From Nonomuraea dietziae (GTDB lineage: Bacteria > Actinomycetota > Actinomycetes > Streptosporangiales > Streptosporangiaceae), in NCBI RefSeq assembly GCF_014195505.1, contig NZ_JACIBV010000002.1:186001-250000 (forward strand): a DNA stretch of 64,000 nt. The letters are read 5' to 3'. The notes under the pieces are model-generated. The model ran no database searches. It saw only the letters and a program-made list of their open reading frames with translations, and was not told the origin of the DNA. Position numbers and translations under genes: made by a program. Shown here in pieces: positions 1 to 8,471 of the stretch; position 1 is the stretch's first letter, and the number at the start of each line of letters is the position of its first letter.

Positions 1-129
1 CACTCGCACGGCGATCGTTTCCCAGCCAGCGACCGGCAGCGCGGAGAGCACTGCTGGGCCTGTACCTCTCACTCCAGCGGCGGCCGGCGGCGCAGCACCG
101 CCCACGCCCCATTCCGCGCGACTTTCCAT
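1..129 (-). CDS. partial hypothetical protein, runs off left edge
   Basis: An open frame of 43 codons begins at the ATG complementary to 127-129 and stays open to the window edge. A purine-rich GGGGAGGG sits immediately upstream of the ATG, which is why I chose this start. The visible part is rich in Ala, Gly and Pro and shows no family I recognise. It lies downstream of the monooxygenase on the same strand, so it could belong to that transcript. The frame may simply be open because of GC content. Confidence 0.3.
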   Translation of the reverse strand, partial: MESRAEWGVGGAAPPAAAGVRGTGPAVLSALPVAGWETIAVRV

Positions 130-214
130 GCCCTCCCCATCACTCAGCGCAGCGGCGATGTCCGCCGCGGGCACGTCCACCGCACGCAGGGCCGGCGGGT
201 GCGCCGGCGAAGGG

Positions 215-1270
215 TCAGCGGTGGCGGCTCGTCGCCGTCCTGGTGGCCTGCGGTTGAGCCGCAAAGGTGGCGGCGACCGTTGCGGCGTCCTCGCCAACCC
301 AGCCAAGCAGGGCGGACCCGCGGTTACGCTGGAAGGGCAGGCCGAGGTACGTCAGGCCAGGTACCGGGCTGATGCCGCCGGTGTGGAGGGGGAGCCCGCC
401 GGCCAGCGCGCCGGGGATGTGCATCCAGCGGTAGTCGGGACGGTAGCCGGTCGCCCAGATCACGGCCGACGGGGCGATGGTTTCTCCGGTGTCGCTGCGA
501 AGCCGCGTGCCGTCGGCTGCGGTGATGCGGTCGACGATGCGGACGCCCAGGCGGCGCAGGCCGCGTGGTCCCATGCCGATGAGGGGGTCGCGGTTGCGGA
601 CGAGGTGGCCGAGGCGGCCGGTGACCGGTGCGCGGACCAGGCCGAGAGCCTGAAGCCAGGTGAAGACGTCGGTGCCGCCGATGCGCTGGGGCAGCACGGG
701 TTGCCGTTTGCCGAGGGCGAGGGTCACCGGGCGGGTCGCGGCCAGTTCGGCGGCGATCTGCACGCCGGAGTTGCCTCCGCCGACGACCAGCACGGGCCCG
801 TCGGGCAGGTGTTCGGGGTTGCGGTAGGCAGCGCTGTGCAGCGAGACGATCTCGGGCGGGATCGGCAGGTCGGGGATATGAGGCTGCTGGAACGGGCCGG
901 TGGCGACCACGACCCCGTCGCCGGTGAAGGTGCCGTGGCTGGTGATCGCCTCGAAGCCTTCGTCCGGGGTCAGACGCAGCTGGGTCACGGTGGTGGCGAG
1001 GTGGACGGGCAACTGGAAGCGGGTCGCGTACGCCTGCAGGTAGTCGGCCACCTCGTCCTTGCCCGGGTAACGGTTGTCCGGGCCCGGGAAGGGCATGCCG
1101 GGCAGCGCGCTCAGGCGGGCGGGGGTGAACAGGCGCAGAGAGTCCCAGCGGCGTCGCCAGGACTCACCGAGCCGGGGGTGGGCGTCCAGCAGAAGCACGT
1201 CATGTCCGGCCAGGCGCAGCGCGCGGCCTGCCGCGAGCCCGGCCTGACCGGCGCCGATCACGATAATCAC
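215..1270 (-). CDS. flavin-dependent monooxygenase / FAD-NAD(P)-binding oxidoreductase
   Basis: A 351-residue flavoprotein of the FMO/CzcO type, expected to use FAD and NAD(P)H to oxygenate a small substrate in the cytoplasm. The N-terminal FAD Rossmann motif GAGQAGLAAG lies at about residues 6-15, and a second dinucleotide motif VVGGGNSG near residue 163 binds NAD(P)H. The late ATGYRP motif is typical of the family. The start is GTG at 1268-1270, directly before the Rossmann strand. It follows the AraC-type regulator by 48 bp on the same strand, suggesting one transcript in which the regulator controls the oxygenase. The substrate cannot be told from sequence. Confidence 0.85.
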   Translation of the reverse strand: MIIVIGAGQAGLAAGRALRLAGHDVLLLDAHPRLGESWRRRWDSLRLFTPARLSALPGMPFPGPDNRYPGKDEVADYLQAYATRFQLPVHLATTVTQLRLTPDEGFEAITSHGTFTGDGVVVATGPFQQPHIPDLPIPPEIVSLHSAAYRNPEHLPDGPVLVVGGGNSGVQIAAELAATRPVTLALGKRQPVLPQRIGGTDVFTWLQALGLVRAPVTGRLGHLVRNRDPLIGMGPRGLRRLGVRIVDRITAADGTRLRSDTGETIAPSAVIWATGYRPDYRWMHIPGALAGGLPLHTGGISPVPGLTYLGLPFQRNRGSALLGWVGEDAATVAATFAAQPQATRTATSRHR

Positions 1271-1318
1271 GAGGTCAAGCCTGCCTACTGGAGCGGCGGC
1301 GGGGCTTGAACGAACCTG

Positions 1319-2041
1319 CTAAGACAGCCACCGCACGCCGTCGGCCAGGGCTGAGGGGGCGTCGCCCATCATGCGGCGCACGGTGCGGGTCAGGTGGGCG
1401 GCGTCGGCGAACCCGGCCGTGTGCGCGGCCTCGGTCAGCGAGGCGCCCTCCGACAGCGCCGCCAGGGCCGCGCGCAGGCGTGCCCAAAGCACATACGGCC
1501 GAAACGGCAGGCCGAACTCGCCGGTGAACAGGTGGGACAGCCTGCTCTCCGACAGGTGCACGCCGGTCGCGACGTCGCCGAGCCGCACCTGGGCGGGCAG
1601 CATTCTTTCGATGATCTGCGCTGCTTCGGTCAGCACGGGATGGCCTGGCCTTGGTGGTGCCGCCCCGGTCACGGTGGTGACCAGCGCGTGCAGCGAGGGC
1701 AGGTCACGCTGGGCGGGCACGTCCAGATCGATGTGCCAGGCGGCGGCCGAGCCGGTTCGCGTCCGGTCGAGTGCCGGCCCGGCATGGGCCGCCGGGTCGA
1801 TCAGGGCGAGCAGCGCGTCGGCCGAGCCGCGGACGATCGCGTGCGGGGTGTTGGCCGGAATGAGTGCTGCTGTCATGGCGTGCTCGGCGCCGTCGGCGCC
1901 GGCCAGGATGAGATCGTCCCCGATCAGGAGTTGCACGGCGTGGTGGGAGTGCAGGCTGCCCGCGCCGATATGGCCGCCGTAGTACAGCCGGCCCGGCTTG
2001 ATCGTCACCCAGCCTCGCCACCGGGGCGTGGGCAGCGGCAT
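1319..2041 (-). CDS. AraC family transcriptional regulator
   Basis: A 240-residue regulator with an N-terminal cupin-like sensing region (histidines around residues 29-33) and a C-terminal pair of helix-turn-helix motifs: the first reads LGDVATGVHLSESRLSHLF, the second around SLTEAAHTAGFADAAHLTR. The start is the ATG at 2039-2041, preceded by AAAGGAGG, a near-perfect ribosome site; longer upstream extensions lack such support. It precedes the flavin monooxygenase and is divergent from the FG-GAP gene, with a 145-bp intergenic region that should carry its operator. Ligand unknown. Confidence 0.85.
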   Translation of the reverse strand: MPLPTPRWRGWVTIKPGRLYYGGHIGAGSLHSHHAVQLLIGDDLILAGADGAEHAMTAALIPANTPHAIVRGSADALLALIDPAAHAGPALDRTRTGSAAAWHIDLDVPAQRDLPSLHALVTTVTGAAPPRPGHPVLTEAAQIIERMLPAQVRLGDVATGVHLSESRLSHLFTGEFGLPFRPYVLWARLRAALAALSEGASLTEAAHTAGFADAAHLTRTVRRMMGDAPSALADGVRWLS

Positions 2042-2186
2042 CAGCGCCTCCTTTGGAAGCTCAGGAGAAGACCGGGGAGAAACGGATGGGGGTAACGCCG
2101 CGCACGCGCCCGCAGAAAGGTCGGCTGAGCATGCAAGCCGTCCACCTCCAAGTGATCCACAAGCGGCAGCGCGCACAGTACGTGCC

Positions 2187-3644
2187 ATGCATGCCAAGAA
2201 AATCACGCGGTCGGCGGTGCTGCTCGCCCTGGTGGCGGCCCTGGCCCTCCCGGCGGGTCAGGCGCAGGCAGCCACGCCCACCCCGAAGAACACCGACTTC
2301 AACGGCGACGGCTACAACGACCTGGCCCTCGGCAGCCCGAACTACGCCGGCGAGGACGGAAGCTGGAACAGGGGTCTGGTCACGGTCCTGTACGGCGGCC
2401 CGGACGGGTTCGACGGCCACTGGAGCCGCAGGCCCCCGGTCGGCTGTACGGCCCCGAACGGGCGCCGCTGCTACTTGTGGGGTCGGCAGGTGTCCGCGGG
2501 TGACCTCGACGCCGACGGCAGGACCGACCTGCTCTTCGCCGCCGATGACGGCATGCGCGTCCAATCCTGGACGCCCCAGGGAGTCACCGAGATCGAGTAC
2601 CACGGCAATAATCCCACCCTCAACCCCGTGGGGGTGACGCTGGGTCAGTTCGACGACCAGCCGGGAGGCGACATCGTCGGCGCATGGGATAACGGCAACC
2701 ATCAGTCCGTTGTCGGCGGCTGGTACAACAGGGACGCATCGACGATCACCCGGGGGTTCGGCTTCCCCGACAGCGATGTCTCGGTCAAGTCGGCCGCCAC
2801 CGGGGACGTCGACGGCGACGGCAAGCTGGAGATGTCGGTCATCGCCAGCAGGCGCTACAACGGCAAGGAATCCGCCTACCTGTGGCTCATCGACGACCCC
2901 AAGCAACAACCGCTGAGCATCAGCGACAAGGCCTGGGGCTGGGAGGCCCTCTGCAAACCGGACACCAGGAACTTCCTGGGCTGCCCGCGACTCGACTCCC
3001 GGGTGGCGATGGGCGACGTCGACGGCAACGGCCATCTCGACGTGGTCATGACCACCCCGAGCACCCGCTCCCTGCAGGTCTGGTACGGCTCGGCCTCCGG
3101 TCCTGCCAGCCATCCCGGTTTCTCCGCACACGACCTTGACTGGTTCGACCCCGACCCTCTGGTCGGCCGCGGCCTGGCGGTGGGCGACGTCAACGGTGAC
3201 GGCGCTGCCGAAATCGCCATCGGCACTCCCAACGCCACCGTTTCCGGCCAATTCAGAGCGGGCGCGATCGTGCTGATCCCCGGTTCCGCAGGCCCCACCC
3301 GCGGCCCGGTGCTCGCGAACGCCCAGCTCATCACCCAGGACGGCATCGGCCCCGTCTCGGCGCCGAACCCCACGCCTGCCGCGGCCGCGCTCGCCGACCC
3401 GATCGGTGAGCAGTCCGAGGCCGGTGACCGCTTCGGCGAGGAGATCAGGATCATCGACATCACCGGTGACGGCAAGGGCGAGGTCATCATCGGCGTCCCC
3501 GACAAGAACGGCAAAGCCGGCATGCTGGCCGTCCTGCGCGGCTCGGCCACCGGCGTCTCGACCACCGCCGCACAGGTGGTCCACCCCCGCCAGTTGGGCC
3601 TCGCACCGGGCTACATCACGTTCGGCATGGTCATGACGCCTTGA
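2187..3644 (+). CDS. secreted FG-GAP/VCBS repeat (integrin-alpha-like) protein
   Basis: A 485-residue exported protein. ATG at 2187 opens a classical signal peptide (MHAKKITRSAVLLALVAALA, with a cleavage-type AQA|AT shortly after). The mature part carries at least six calcium-loop signatures of the form D-x-(D/N)-G-(D/N)-G, including DFNGDGYNDL, DLDADGRTDL, DVDGDGKLEM, DVDGNGHLDV, DVNGDGAAEI and DITGDGKGEV, spaced as expected for the blades of an FG-GAP beta-propeller. Such proteins bind Ca2+ and act in adhesion or extracellular interaction in actinomycetes; the specific role is unknown. Divergent from the AraC gene. Confidence 0.85.
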   Translation: MHAKKITRSAVLLALVAALALPAGQAQAATPTPKNTDFNGDGYNDLALGSPNYAGEDGSWNRGLVTVLYGGPDGFDGHWSRRPPVGCTAPNGRRCYLWGRQVSAGDLDADGRTDLLFAADDGMRVQSWTPQGVTEIEYHGNNPTLNPVGVTLGQFDDQPGGDIVGAWDNGNHQSVVGGWYNRDASTITRGFGFPDSDVSVKSAATGDVDGDGKLEMSVIASRRYNGKESAYLWLIDDPKQQPLSISDKAWGWEALCKPDTRNFLGCPRLDSRVAMGDVDGNGHLDVVMTTPSTRSLQVWYGSASGPASHPGFSAHDLDWFDPDPLVGRGLAVGDVNGDGAAEIAIGTPNATVSGQFRAGAIVLIPGSAGPTRGPVLANAQLITQDGIGPVSAPNPTPAAAALADPIGEQSEAGDRFGEEIRIIDITGDGKGEVIIGVPDKNGKAGMLAVLRGSATGVSTTAAQVVHPRQLGLAPGYITFGMVMTP

Positions 3645-3782
3645 GAACCGGCGATGTCCACGAGCCCTTCCTGGGCCACGACGGATATGCAGGTTACCTG
3701 CGCGAAGCGCGGTAAGCACGCGGTTGCCGACGCGCTGGAACCGCATCGGCCGCGGCCCGGGCGTCAGAGACAGGCATCCGCA

Positions 3783-4214
3783 CTAAACGATCAGTTCTGT
3801 CGATGATGTCGAGGGCGGGGTGTCGGCTTCGAGCACCGACTGACCGTCCGGGTCGGCGGTGCGCCCGCCCGCGGAGGATTCGTGGGCCGGCGCGGCGGCT
3901 GGTTCGGTGCCGCTGGACAGGTCGTGTTGGGCGAACATGTCGATGAGCAGCCTGATGGGCAGGTTCGCCTCGGCTGGATGGCGGAAGTGCTGGTCGGGGT
4001 TGACCCGATAGTGGTTGCGGCGGCCCACCTTCTCACGGGTGACGTAGCCGGTCTGGTGCAGGTCGGACACGATGCCTTGGACGGCGCGTTCGGTGATGCC
4101 GATGCCGGCGGCGATGTCGCGCAGCCGTGCGTGTGGGTTTCGGGCTATCTCCATCAGGACGCGTGCGTGGTGGGTCAGGAAGGTCCAGGCGGACCGGTCG
4201 TCAGAGCTGCTCAC
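3783..4214 (-). CDS. winged helix-turn-helix transcriptional regulator (MarR-like)
   Basis: A DNA-binding protein of 143 residues. After a short leader, residues around 10-80 form a winged helix: the recognition helix region reads RLRDIAAGIGITERAVQ and is followed by a basic wing, REKVGRRNHYRV. The C-terminal third is low complexity, rich in Ala, Ser and acidic residues. I chose GTG at 4212-4214 because the conserved domain starts soon after; an in-frame ATG at 4292 would add 26 residues without a better ribosome site. It is divergent from the first STAS gene and could control it. Confidence 0.7.
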   Translation of the reverse strand: MSSSDDRSAWTFLTHHARVLMEIARNPHARLRDIAAGIGITERAVQGIVSDLHQTGYVTREKVGRRNHYRVNPDQHFRHPAEANLPIRLLIDMFAQHDLSSGTEPAAAPAHESSAGGRTADPDGQSVLEADTPPSTSSTELIV

Positions 4215-4377
4215 TTTCCGTCTTTCCGGCCAGAGGTCGGGAGGCCCGTGCATTCGGGCCGGGCATGGAACCGCTTCTATCATGAGAGCCACACCGGAAG
4301 AAGGTTTCCGGTATGCGGCTTCTTCTATTACGCTGTGGCGCGAACATCAACTGCACAGCAGTGTCGGGAGGTCTTCG

Positions 4378-4893
4378 ATGGCTGCCATTACACACCAGTG
4401 CGCTGGTATCGCCGCGCAACTCCCGTCAGCGCAGACCCCGACAGCACAAACCTCGACAGTGCAGGCGAGGGCCCTGGACCGGCCGCCCCTTGCCACGTCG
4501 CGCGTCCGGTACCGCCCTCGCACCCCGGCCCCCATGACCTCCTACGGTGACAGCCCCGCCAGCACGCCCGAGCCCGGGTCCTGCGAGTACGTCGTGGCGG
4601 TGCTCTACCTCGATGACCACTTGCGCATCACCTACACCCCGCGACCATCCTCGGCCGCCGTCCGCCTGATCGGCGAACTCGACGCGGCCAACCACCGGGC
4701 AGCGGCTGACACTCTTCGCCGTGCCGGCCGAGACGACGACCCGCTCGTCATCGACTGTGAACACCTTGACTTCGTCGACGTGGCCGGCCTGCGCATGTTG
4801 ATCGACCTATGCCGCGACGGCCGGGCCCGTATCGCCAACCCTCCGGCCCAGTTGCTGCGGCTGCTGCACCTGGTCGGCCTTGCCCTGCCCTGA
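4378..4893 (+). CDS. STAS domain protein, non-canonical anti-sigma factor antagonist
   Basis: Predicted 171-residue protein with an unstructured N-terminus of about 75 residues and a C-terminal STAS domain. In RsbV/SpoIIAA proteins this fold binds an anti-sigma kinase and is switched by phosphorylation of a Ser in a D-S-(S/T)-G motif. Here the equivalent site reads VDVAGLRML, so the phosphoacceptor Ser is absent. The ATG at 4378 is preceded by GGGAGG at good spacing; a shorter start at 4534 would keep the domain. It belongs to a cluster of three STAS genes within 2.2 kb. Confidence 0.65.
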   Translation: MAAITHQCAGIAAQLPSAQTPTAQTSTVQARALDRPPLATSRVRYRPRTPAPMTSYGDSPASTPEPGSCEYVVAVLYLDDHLRITYTPRPSSAAVRLIGELDAANHRAAADTLRRAGRDDDPLVIDCEHLDFVDVAGLRMLIDLCRDGRARIANPPAQLLRLLHLVGLALP

Positions 4894-5113
4894 CCACGGC
4901 CGGCCGTGCTGCTTCTGCAGGATCGGATCGGTCGCCGCCGTCTGATGTGTGACACCTGGTTCGTGGCCGGCGTCGACCCGGCCACCGCCGGCTGGAGACG
5001 CGCCGCCCGACTTCATCGTCCGGGTCGAGGTGTCAGCCCCCATCGGCCGTCTCCAGGCCGGTGACAAGGCTTTGCCTGTTTCCAGTCCAGCCACTCCTCT
5101 AGGCTTCCCTCTC

Positions 5114-5365
5114 GTGTCCCGACGATCATGGATGCTCTGGGCCGCGGCCATGCTGACCGCGCTCGCCCCCAGCCTCTACTTCTGGGTCTCGTCGCTGCTG
5201 TCCGGAGACGACGGCGCCCGGTACTACGCGCACATGTTCTCGTGGCGGTGTACGGGTGCGCAGATCCACTCCATGATCCCCCACCTGGTCGTGGCCATGG
5301 CGCGGCTCATGGTGGATCGCCTGGAGCGCCAGCAGCTGCACATCGGCCAGCCGCTCACCTCGTAG
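5114..5365 (+). CDS. possible small membrane protein (weak)
   Basis: A possible 83-residue product from GTG at 5114. One clear hydrophobic stretch, MLWAAAMLTALAPSLYFWV, lies near the N-terminus, followed by a mixed region with a Cys and several Met. No ribosome site stands out and no family is recognised; the 640 bp between the two flanking STAS genes contain nothing stronger on either strand. It may be a remnant or not a gene at all. Confidence 0.25.
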   Translation: MSRRSWMLWAAAMLTALAPSLYFWVSSLLSGDDGARYYAHMFSWRCTGAQIHSMIPHLVVAMARLMVDRLERQQLHIGQPLTS

Positions 5366-5537
5366 CCGATGGGGCCGATGGCATGCTCTGCGAGCCGGTC
5401 GAGCAGTTCGGCCTCGGCCCGGTCGCTTTGCGGCTGCCATCAGGGTGGGGGTCTGGGACGTGTCCACGAGGACGACGGTCACCCATGTCGCTCGAGCCCC
5501 GAATGCCCGCCGCGTGGCCAGGGCCGCCACAGCCCGC

Positions 5538-5990
5538 TCATCCGTCCTGGTCCAGGGCGGATGCCGCCTCGGCCACTGTGGCGTAGCAACCGAAGACCCG
5601 ATCCAGGCCGGTGAGGCTGAGAACCTGTGTGACCCGGTCGTGCACGCCGGCCAGCACCAGCGGCCTGCCGTCCGCCGCCAGGCGATGCCGGGCGCTGATC
5701 AGCGCGCTCAGTCCGGTGGAGTCGCAGAAGGTCAGCTCCGACAGGTCCGCGATCACACCCGACGGGTGCGGCGCCGTCTCGGTCAGCACCTGGGCGAACG
5801 CGTCTTCGGCCAGCGGCTGGGTGTGCAGGTCCAGCTCACCCTTCAGGGCCACCACGACAGCCGAGCGATCGCGGCGCACGGTGACGCGCAGCAACTCCCC
5901 CGGTCCACCCCCCAGGCCCACGATCACCACCCCCTCCCAGGCACTGCCCTGGCACGAGCAGGAAGAACGCACCCTTGTGTACTGGGTCAT
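5538..5990 (-). CDS. STAS domain anti-sigma factor antagonist (RsbV-like)
   Basis: A 150-residue STAS protein. The domain starts around residue 33 (LLRVTVRRDRSAVVVALKGE) and contains the phosphorylation motif FCDSTGLSAL, with the conserved Asp followed by the acceptor Ser, so partner switching with an RsbW-type kinase is possible. The ATG at 5988-5990 has GGAGG three bases upstream, which decides the start even though the first 30 residues are not conserved. It is read away from a fragment of an RsbW-like kinase (6053-6150) on the other strand. Its cognate sigma factor is not identifiable here. Confidence 0.75.
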   Translation of the reverse strand: MTQYTRVRSSCSCQGSAWEGVVIVGLGGGPGELLRVTVRRDRSAVVVALKGELDLHTQPLAEDAFAQVLTETAPHPSGVIADLSELTFCDSTGLSALISARHRLAADGRPLVLAGVHDRVTQVLSLTGLDRVFGCYATVAEAASALDQDG

Positions 5991-6052
5991 GCTCCTCCAA
6001 GGCCGGAAGGCGAAGTCCCGGACACCGCCCCCGGCCGCCGTTTCATGCCCGC

Positions 6053-6150
6053 AGCGGCTACGGCCTGTGGCTCATGGGTCGGCTGTGCGACGAACTCGTC
6101 GTCGCCCAGGGCGCCGGCCGCTTCTCCGTCCGCCTGCGTATGCACACCGG
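6053..6150 (+). pseudogene. 3' remnant of RsbW-like anti-sigma histidine-kinase-type ATPase
   Basis: Reading from 6053 gives SGYGLWLMGRLCDELVVAQG followed by AGRFSVRLRM. This matches the C-terminal end of HATPase_c_2 anti-sigma factors and phosphatase partners, where a G-x-GL-x-(L/I)-(I/M)-x-x-LCD segment is followed by the last beta strands. No N-terminal half (N box, G1 box) lies upstream, because the preceding bases are the divergent STAS gene. I read it as the tail of a kinase gene lost by deletion. The frame continues without the usual stop. Confidence 0.55.
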
Positions 6151-6203
6151 CGACGACTCCGACCTACCGGCTGATCACCACCATCCGCGAGCGCGGCCGG
6201 GCC

Positions 6204-6557
6204 CTACTCGGTGGCGAAGGCGTCGGCGAGCGCGTCCTGCACGCTGGCGTAGATCGACAGATGGGACTCCAGGCTGGCGATGTGCAGCAGTCGGGCCGGA
6301 CCGGGCCGCAGCGCCGCCAGGCGCAGGCTGCCGCCGTGCTGGGCGCTGTAGGAGTGGGTGGTGAGCATCACCCGTAGTCCGCTGCTGTCCATGAAGGACA
6401 GCTCGGTCAGGTCGAGCACCACATGCTCTTCTGGCCGACGGCGGACCTGGCGGATGAAGCCGTCCAACTGGCCGCTGGTGATCGTGTCCAGTTGCCCGGC
6501 CACGGTGATCAGCGTGACGCCGGGAAGGTGCTGGCAGCCGAGCACGAGAGCCTTCAC
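6204..6557 (-). CDS. STAS domain anti-sigma factor antagonist
   Basis: A compact 117-residue STAS protein, the usual size for RsbV/SpoIIAA relatives. The domain spans nearly the whole chain: the first beta strands (LPGVTLITVAGQLDT), then the phosphorylation motif FMDSSGLRVML with the acceptor Ser. It would bind and be phosphorylated by an RsbW-like kinase to release a sigma factor, but the only kinase visible nearby is a fragment. It is the third STAS gene of the cluster. Confidence 0.8.
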   Translation of the reverse strand: MKALVLGCQHLPGVTLITVAGQLDTITSGQLDGFIRQVRRRPEEHVVLDLTELSFMDSSGLRVMLTTHSYSAQHGGSLRLAALRPGPARLLHIASLESHLSIYASVQDALADAFATE

Positions 6558-6794
6558 CGCCCAACCATAACCCGGTGATCAAGAGCAGATGTCGAGGGTT
6601 GCGGGCCACTGGAGGCGTGCGCGCGAGACTCCCGCCGGCGGCCACCGATCTGGGGATCTCACAGCAGCAGGTGTACGTGCTGCTGCGCCGGCGTCCCTCC
6701 CCCGACGCGCGTAGTCGCGGGCCACCGCCCCGATAGCCACCGAGATGTCACCTAGGGACCGCGGGAGACGGTGTGGTGGACGTCGCGGTGACGA

Positions 6795-6980
6795 TCAGCG
6801 GCGGCGCAGTGACGGGTCAAGCAGCGCGGGCGGGGTGTCGTTCATTTCGTGTACGGCGATCGCGACGATGGCGTCGTGTAGGTCGGCGGAGAGCGTGGTG
6901 TCCGCGGCGGCGAGTTGCGAGTGCAGGTGGTCCAGCGCGCGGGGGCCGATGAGCGCGCTGGTCACGGCGGGGTCGCTGTC
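6795..6980 (-). pseudogene. 3' remnant of an aldo/keto reductase gene
   Basis: The frame ending at the stop at 6795-6797 encodes DPAVTSALIGPRALDHL and ends NDTPPALLDPSLRRR, the characteristic C-terminus of actinobacterial aldo/keto reductases. The catalytic barrel (Asp, Tyr, Lys, His tetrad) that should precede it is absent; upstream sequence on this strand does not continue the homology. It is therefore a truncated leftover, about 60 of the usual 320 residues. Its presence next to the RsbW-type fragment marks this stretch as eroded. Confidence 0.6.
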
Positions 6981-7104
6981 ACGAAGCCGAGCGCGATACT
7001 CGCGGGCGGCCCACTGGACCTGCACGATGCGGCAGGCGGGGAAGGTCGAGAAGTCGAAGTAGCGGATCTTTCCCGAGCGCGAACACCGAAATCTCTCGCT
7101 GCGT

Positions 7105-7710
7105 TCACCGCTGGCTCACCCCGTGAGACGGCCGATGGGGGTCGGCGTGTATGTGCGTACGCATCCCTTGCGGGTCGAACAGGATGAGAAGCTCGACAAC
7201 GCCGCCGTCGGCACTGCCCAGCCAGTGCGGCAAGGACGTGTCGAACTCGGCTGCCTCACCGGCCGGCAACGTCAGGTCGCGCTCGCCGAGGATGAGCCGC
7301 AGGCGTCCGTTCAGCACGTACAGCCATTCGAAGCCGTCGTGGGTCTGCGGGGTCGGTACGGACGGTTCCAGCTGGGCAGGGATGATCATTTTGAACGCCT
7401 GTACCCCGCCCGGTCGCCGGGACAGCGGCACGAAGGTCATCCCGAACCTCCGGATCGGCGTGAGGTGGATCCGGGGGTCGCCGGTGCGCGGGGCGCCTAC
7501 GAGGTCGTCCAGCGGAACGTTGTACGTGCGGGCCAGCGGCAGCAGCAACTCCAAGGTCGCGCGGCGCTGACCGCTCTCAAGGCGGGACAGGGTGCTCTCC
7601 GACACGCCGGTTGTCGTGGCGAGGTCGGCGAGGGTGATGCCGCGGTGACGACGCAGCGCACGAAGTCGCGGCCCCACTGCGGCGAGTACCTCGTCCATCT
7701 CATGTTCCAC
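7105..7710 (-). CDS. XRE family regulator with C-terminal cupin domain
   Basis: A 201-residue transcription factor. Residues about 12-66 form an XRE helix-turn-helix (ITLADLATTTGVSESTLSRL followed by ESGQRR), and the C-terminal half is a cupin barrel with the segment HDGFEWLYVLNGRLRLI and a later PHW motif. Proteins of this layout sense a small ligand in the cupin and repress adjacent genes. GTG at 7708-7710 is taken as start; ATG at 7698 is an alternative four codons later. It is divergent from the methyltransferase gene 87 bp away, its likely target. Confidence 0.85.
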   Translation of the reverse strand: MEHEMDEVLAAVGPRLRALRRHRGITLADLATTTGVSESTLSRLESGQRRATLELLLPLARTYNVPLDDLVGAPRTGDPRIHLTPIRRFGMTFVPLSRRPGGVQAFKMIIPAQLEPSVPTPQTHDGFEWLYVLNGRLRLILGERDLTLPAGEAAEFDTSLPHWLGSADGGVVELLILFDPQGMRTHIHADPHRPSHGVSQR

Positions 7711-7797
7711 GGTGCCATCTTGCCAGAACCGCAAGATTTCGTGCCAGATCGGTGGGTGCCTGGCCAGACTGAGCGGACACCGACGGAAGGAGCCTCC

Positions 7798-8424
7798 ATG
7801 AAGACCGGTGATGCGGTCATGTTCTGGGACGGCGTGTACGCGGCGCGACCGGCGGCCACCGATCCACGGCCGAATGTCCGTCTCACCGAGACGGTCACGG
7901 GCCTGCCGCCCGGCGACGCGCTGGACCTCGGATGCGGCGCCGGTGGTGACGCGCTGTGGCTCGCCGGACAGGGGTGGCACGTCACCGCCGCCGACATCTC
8001 GGCCGTGGCGGTCGAGCGGCTCGCGGCACTCGCCGACGCACACGGCCTGGGCGATCGCGTGACCGCCGTGCCGCACGACCTACGCAGCTCGTTCCCGCAC
8101 GGTGAGTTCGACCTGATCTGCGCCCACTATCTGCACACGCCCTTCGACCTGGACAGAGCGGCCGTCCTGCGCTCGGCCGCGCACGCGTTGCGCCCGGATG
8201 GGCGCCTGCTGATCGTGGACCACGGTTCGACCGCGCCGTGGTCGTGGAACCAGGATCCCGACGTCCGGTATCCGAGCCCGCGGGAGGTGGCGGCGGGTAT
8301 CGGTCTGGACGCGGCGACGTGGATGGTCGAGCGGGCCGACGCACCCCGCAGGATCGCGACCGGGCCGGGCGGGCGCACCGCCGAGGTCACCGACCACGTG
8401 CTGCTCATCCGCCGCAGCGCCTGA
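7798..8424 (+). CDS. class I SAM-dependent methyltransferase
   Basis: A 208-residue methyltransferase of the small tellurite-resistance/thiopurine-like group. The SAM-binding motif I reads ALDLGCGAGGDALWLA (about residues 40-55), followed by an acidic motif II (VTAADIS) and the post-motif FDLICAHYLH. The ATG at 7798 is preceded by GAAGGAG at ideal spacing. It heads a same-strand run with the DinB-like gene (47 bp) and the lipoprotein hydrolase (28 bp further), probably one operon controlled by the divergent XRE-cupin regulator. The methyl acceptor is unknown. Confidence 0.85.
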   Translation: MKTGDAVMFWDGVYAARPAATDPRPNVRLTETVTGLPPGDALDLGCGAGGDALWLAGQGWHVTAADISAVAVERLAALADAHGLGDRVTAVPHDLRSSFPHGEFDLICAHYLHTPFDLDRAAVLRSAAHALRPDGRLLIVDHGSTAPWSWNQDPDVRYPSPREVAAGIGLDAATWMVERADAPRRIATGPGGRTAEVTDHVLLIRRSA

Positions 8425-8471
8425 CACGGCGAACAGCGCCGCCCCCCACCCCACGAAGAGAGGAGACCACT

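Noticed and set aside
128..1309. Long plus-strand frame opposite the flavin monooxygenase
   Set aside because: It is antisense to a gene with two clear Rossmann motifs and has a low-complexity, Gly/Ala/Arg-rich product.
2061..3746. 561-codon minus-strand frame opposite the FG-GAP gene
   Set aside because: The plus strand has a signal peptide and six Ca-loop repeats; the antisense product has no domain.
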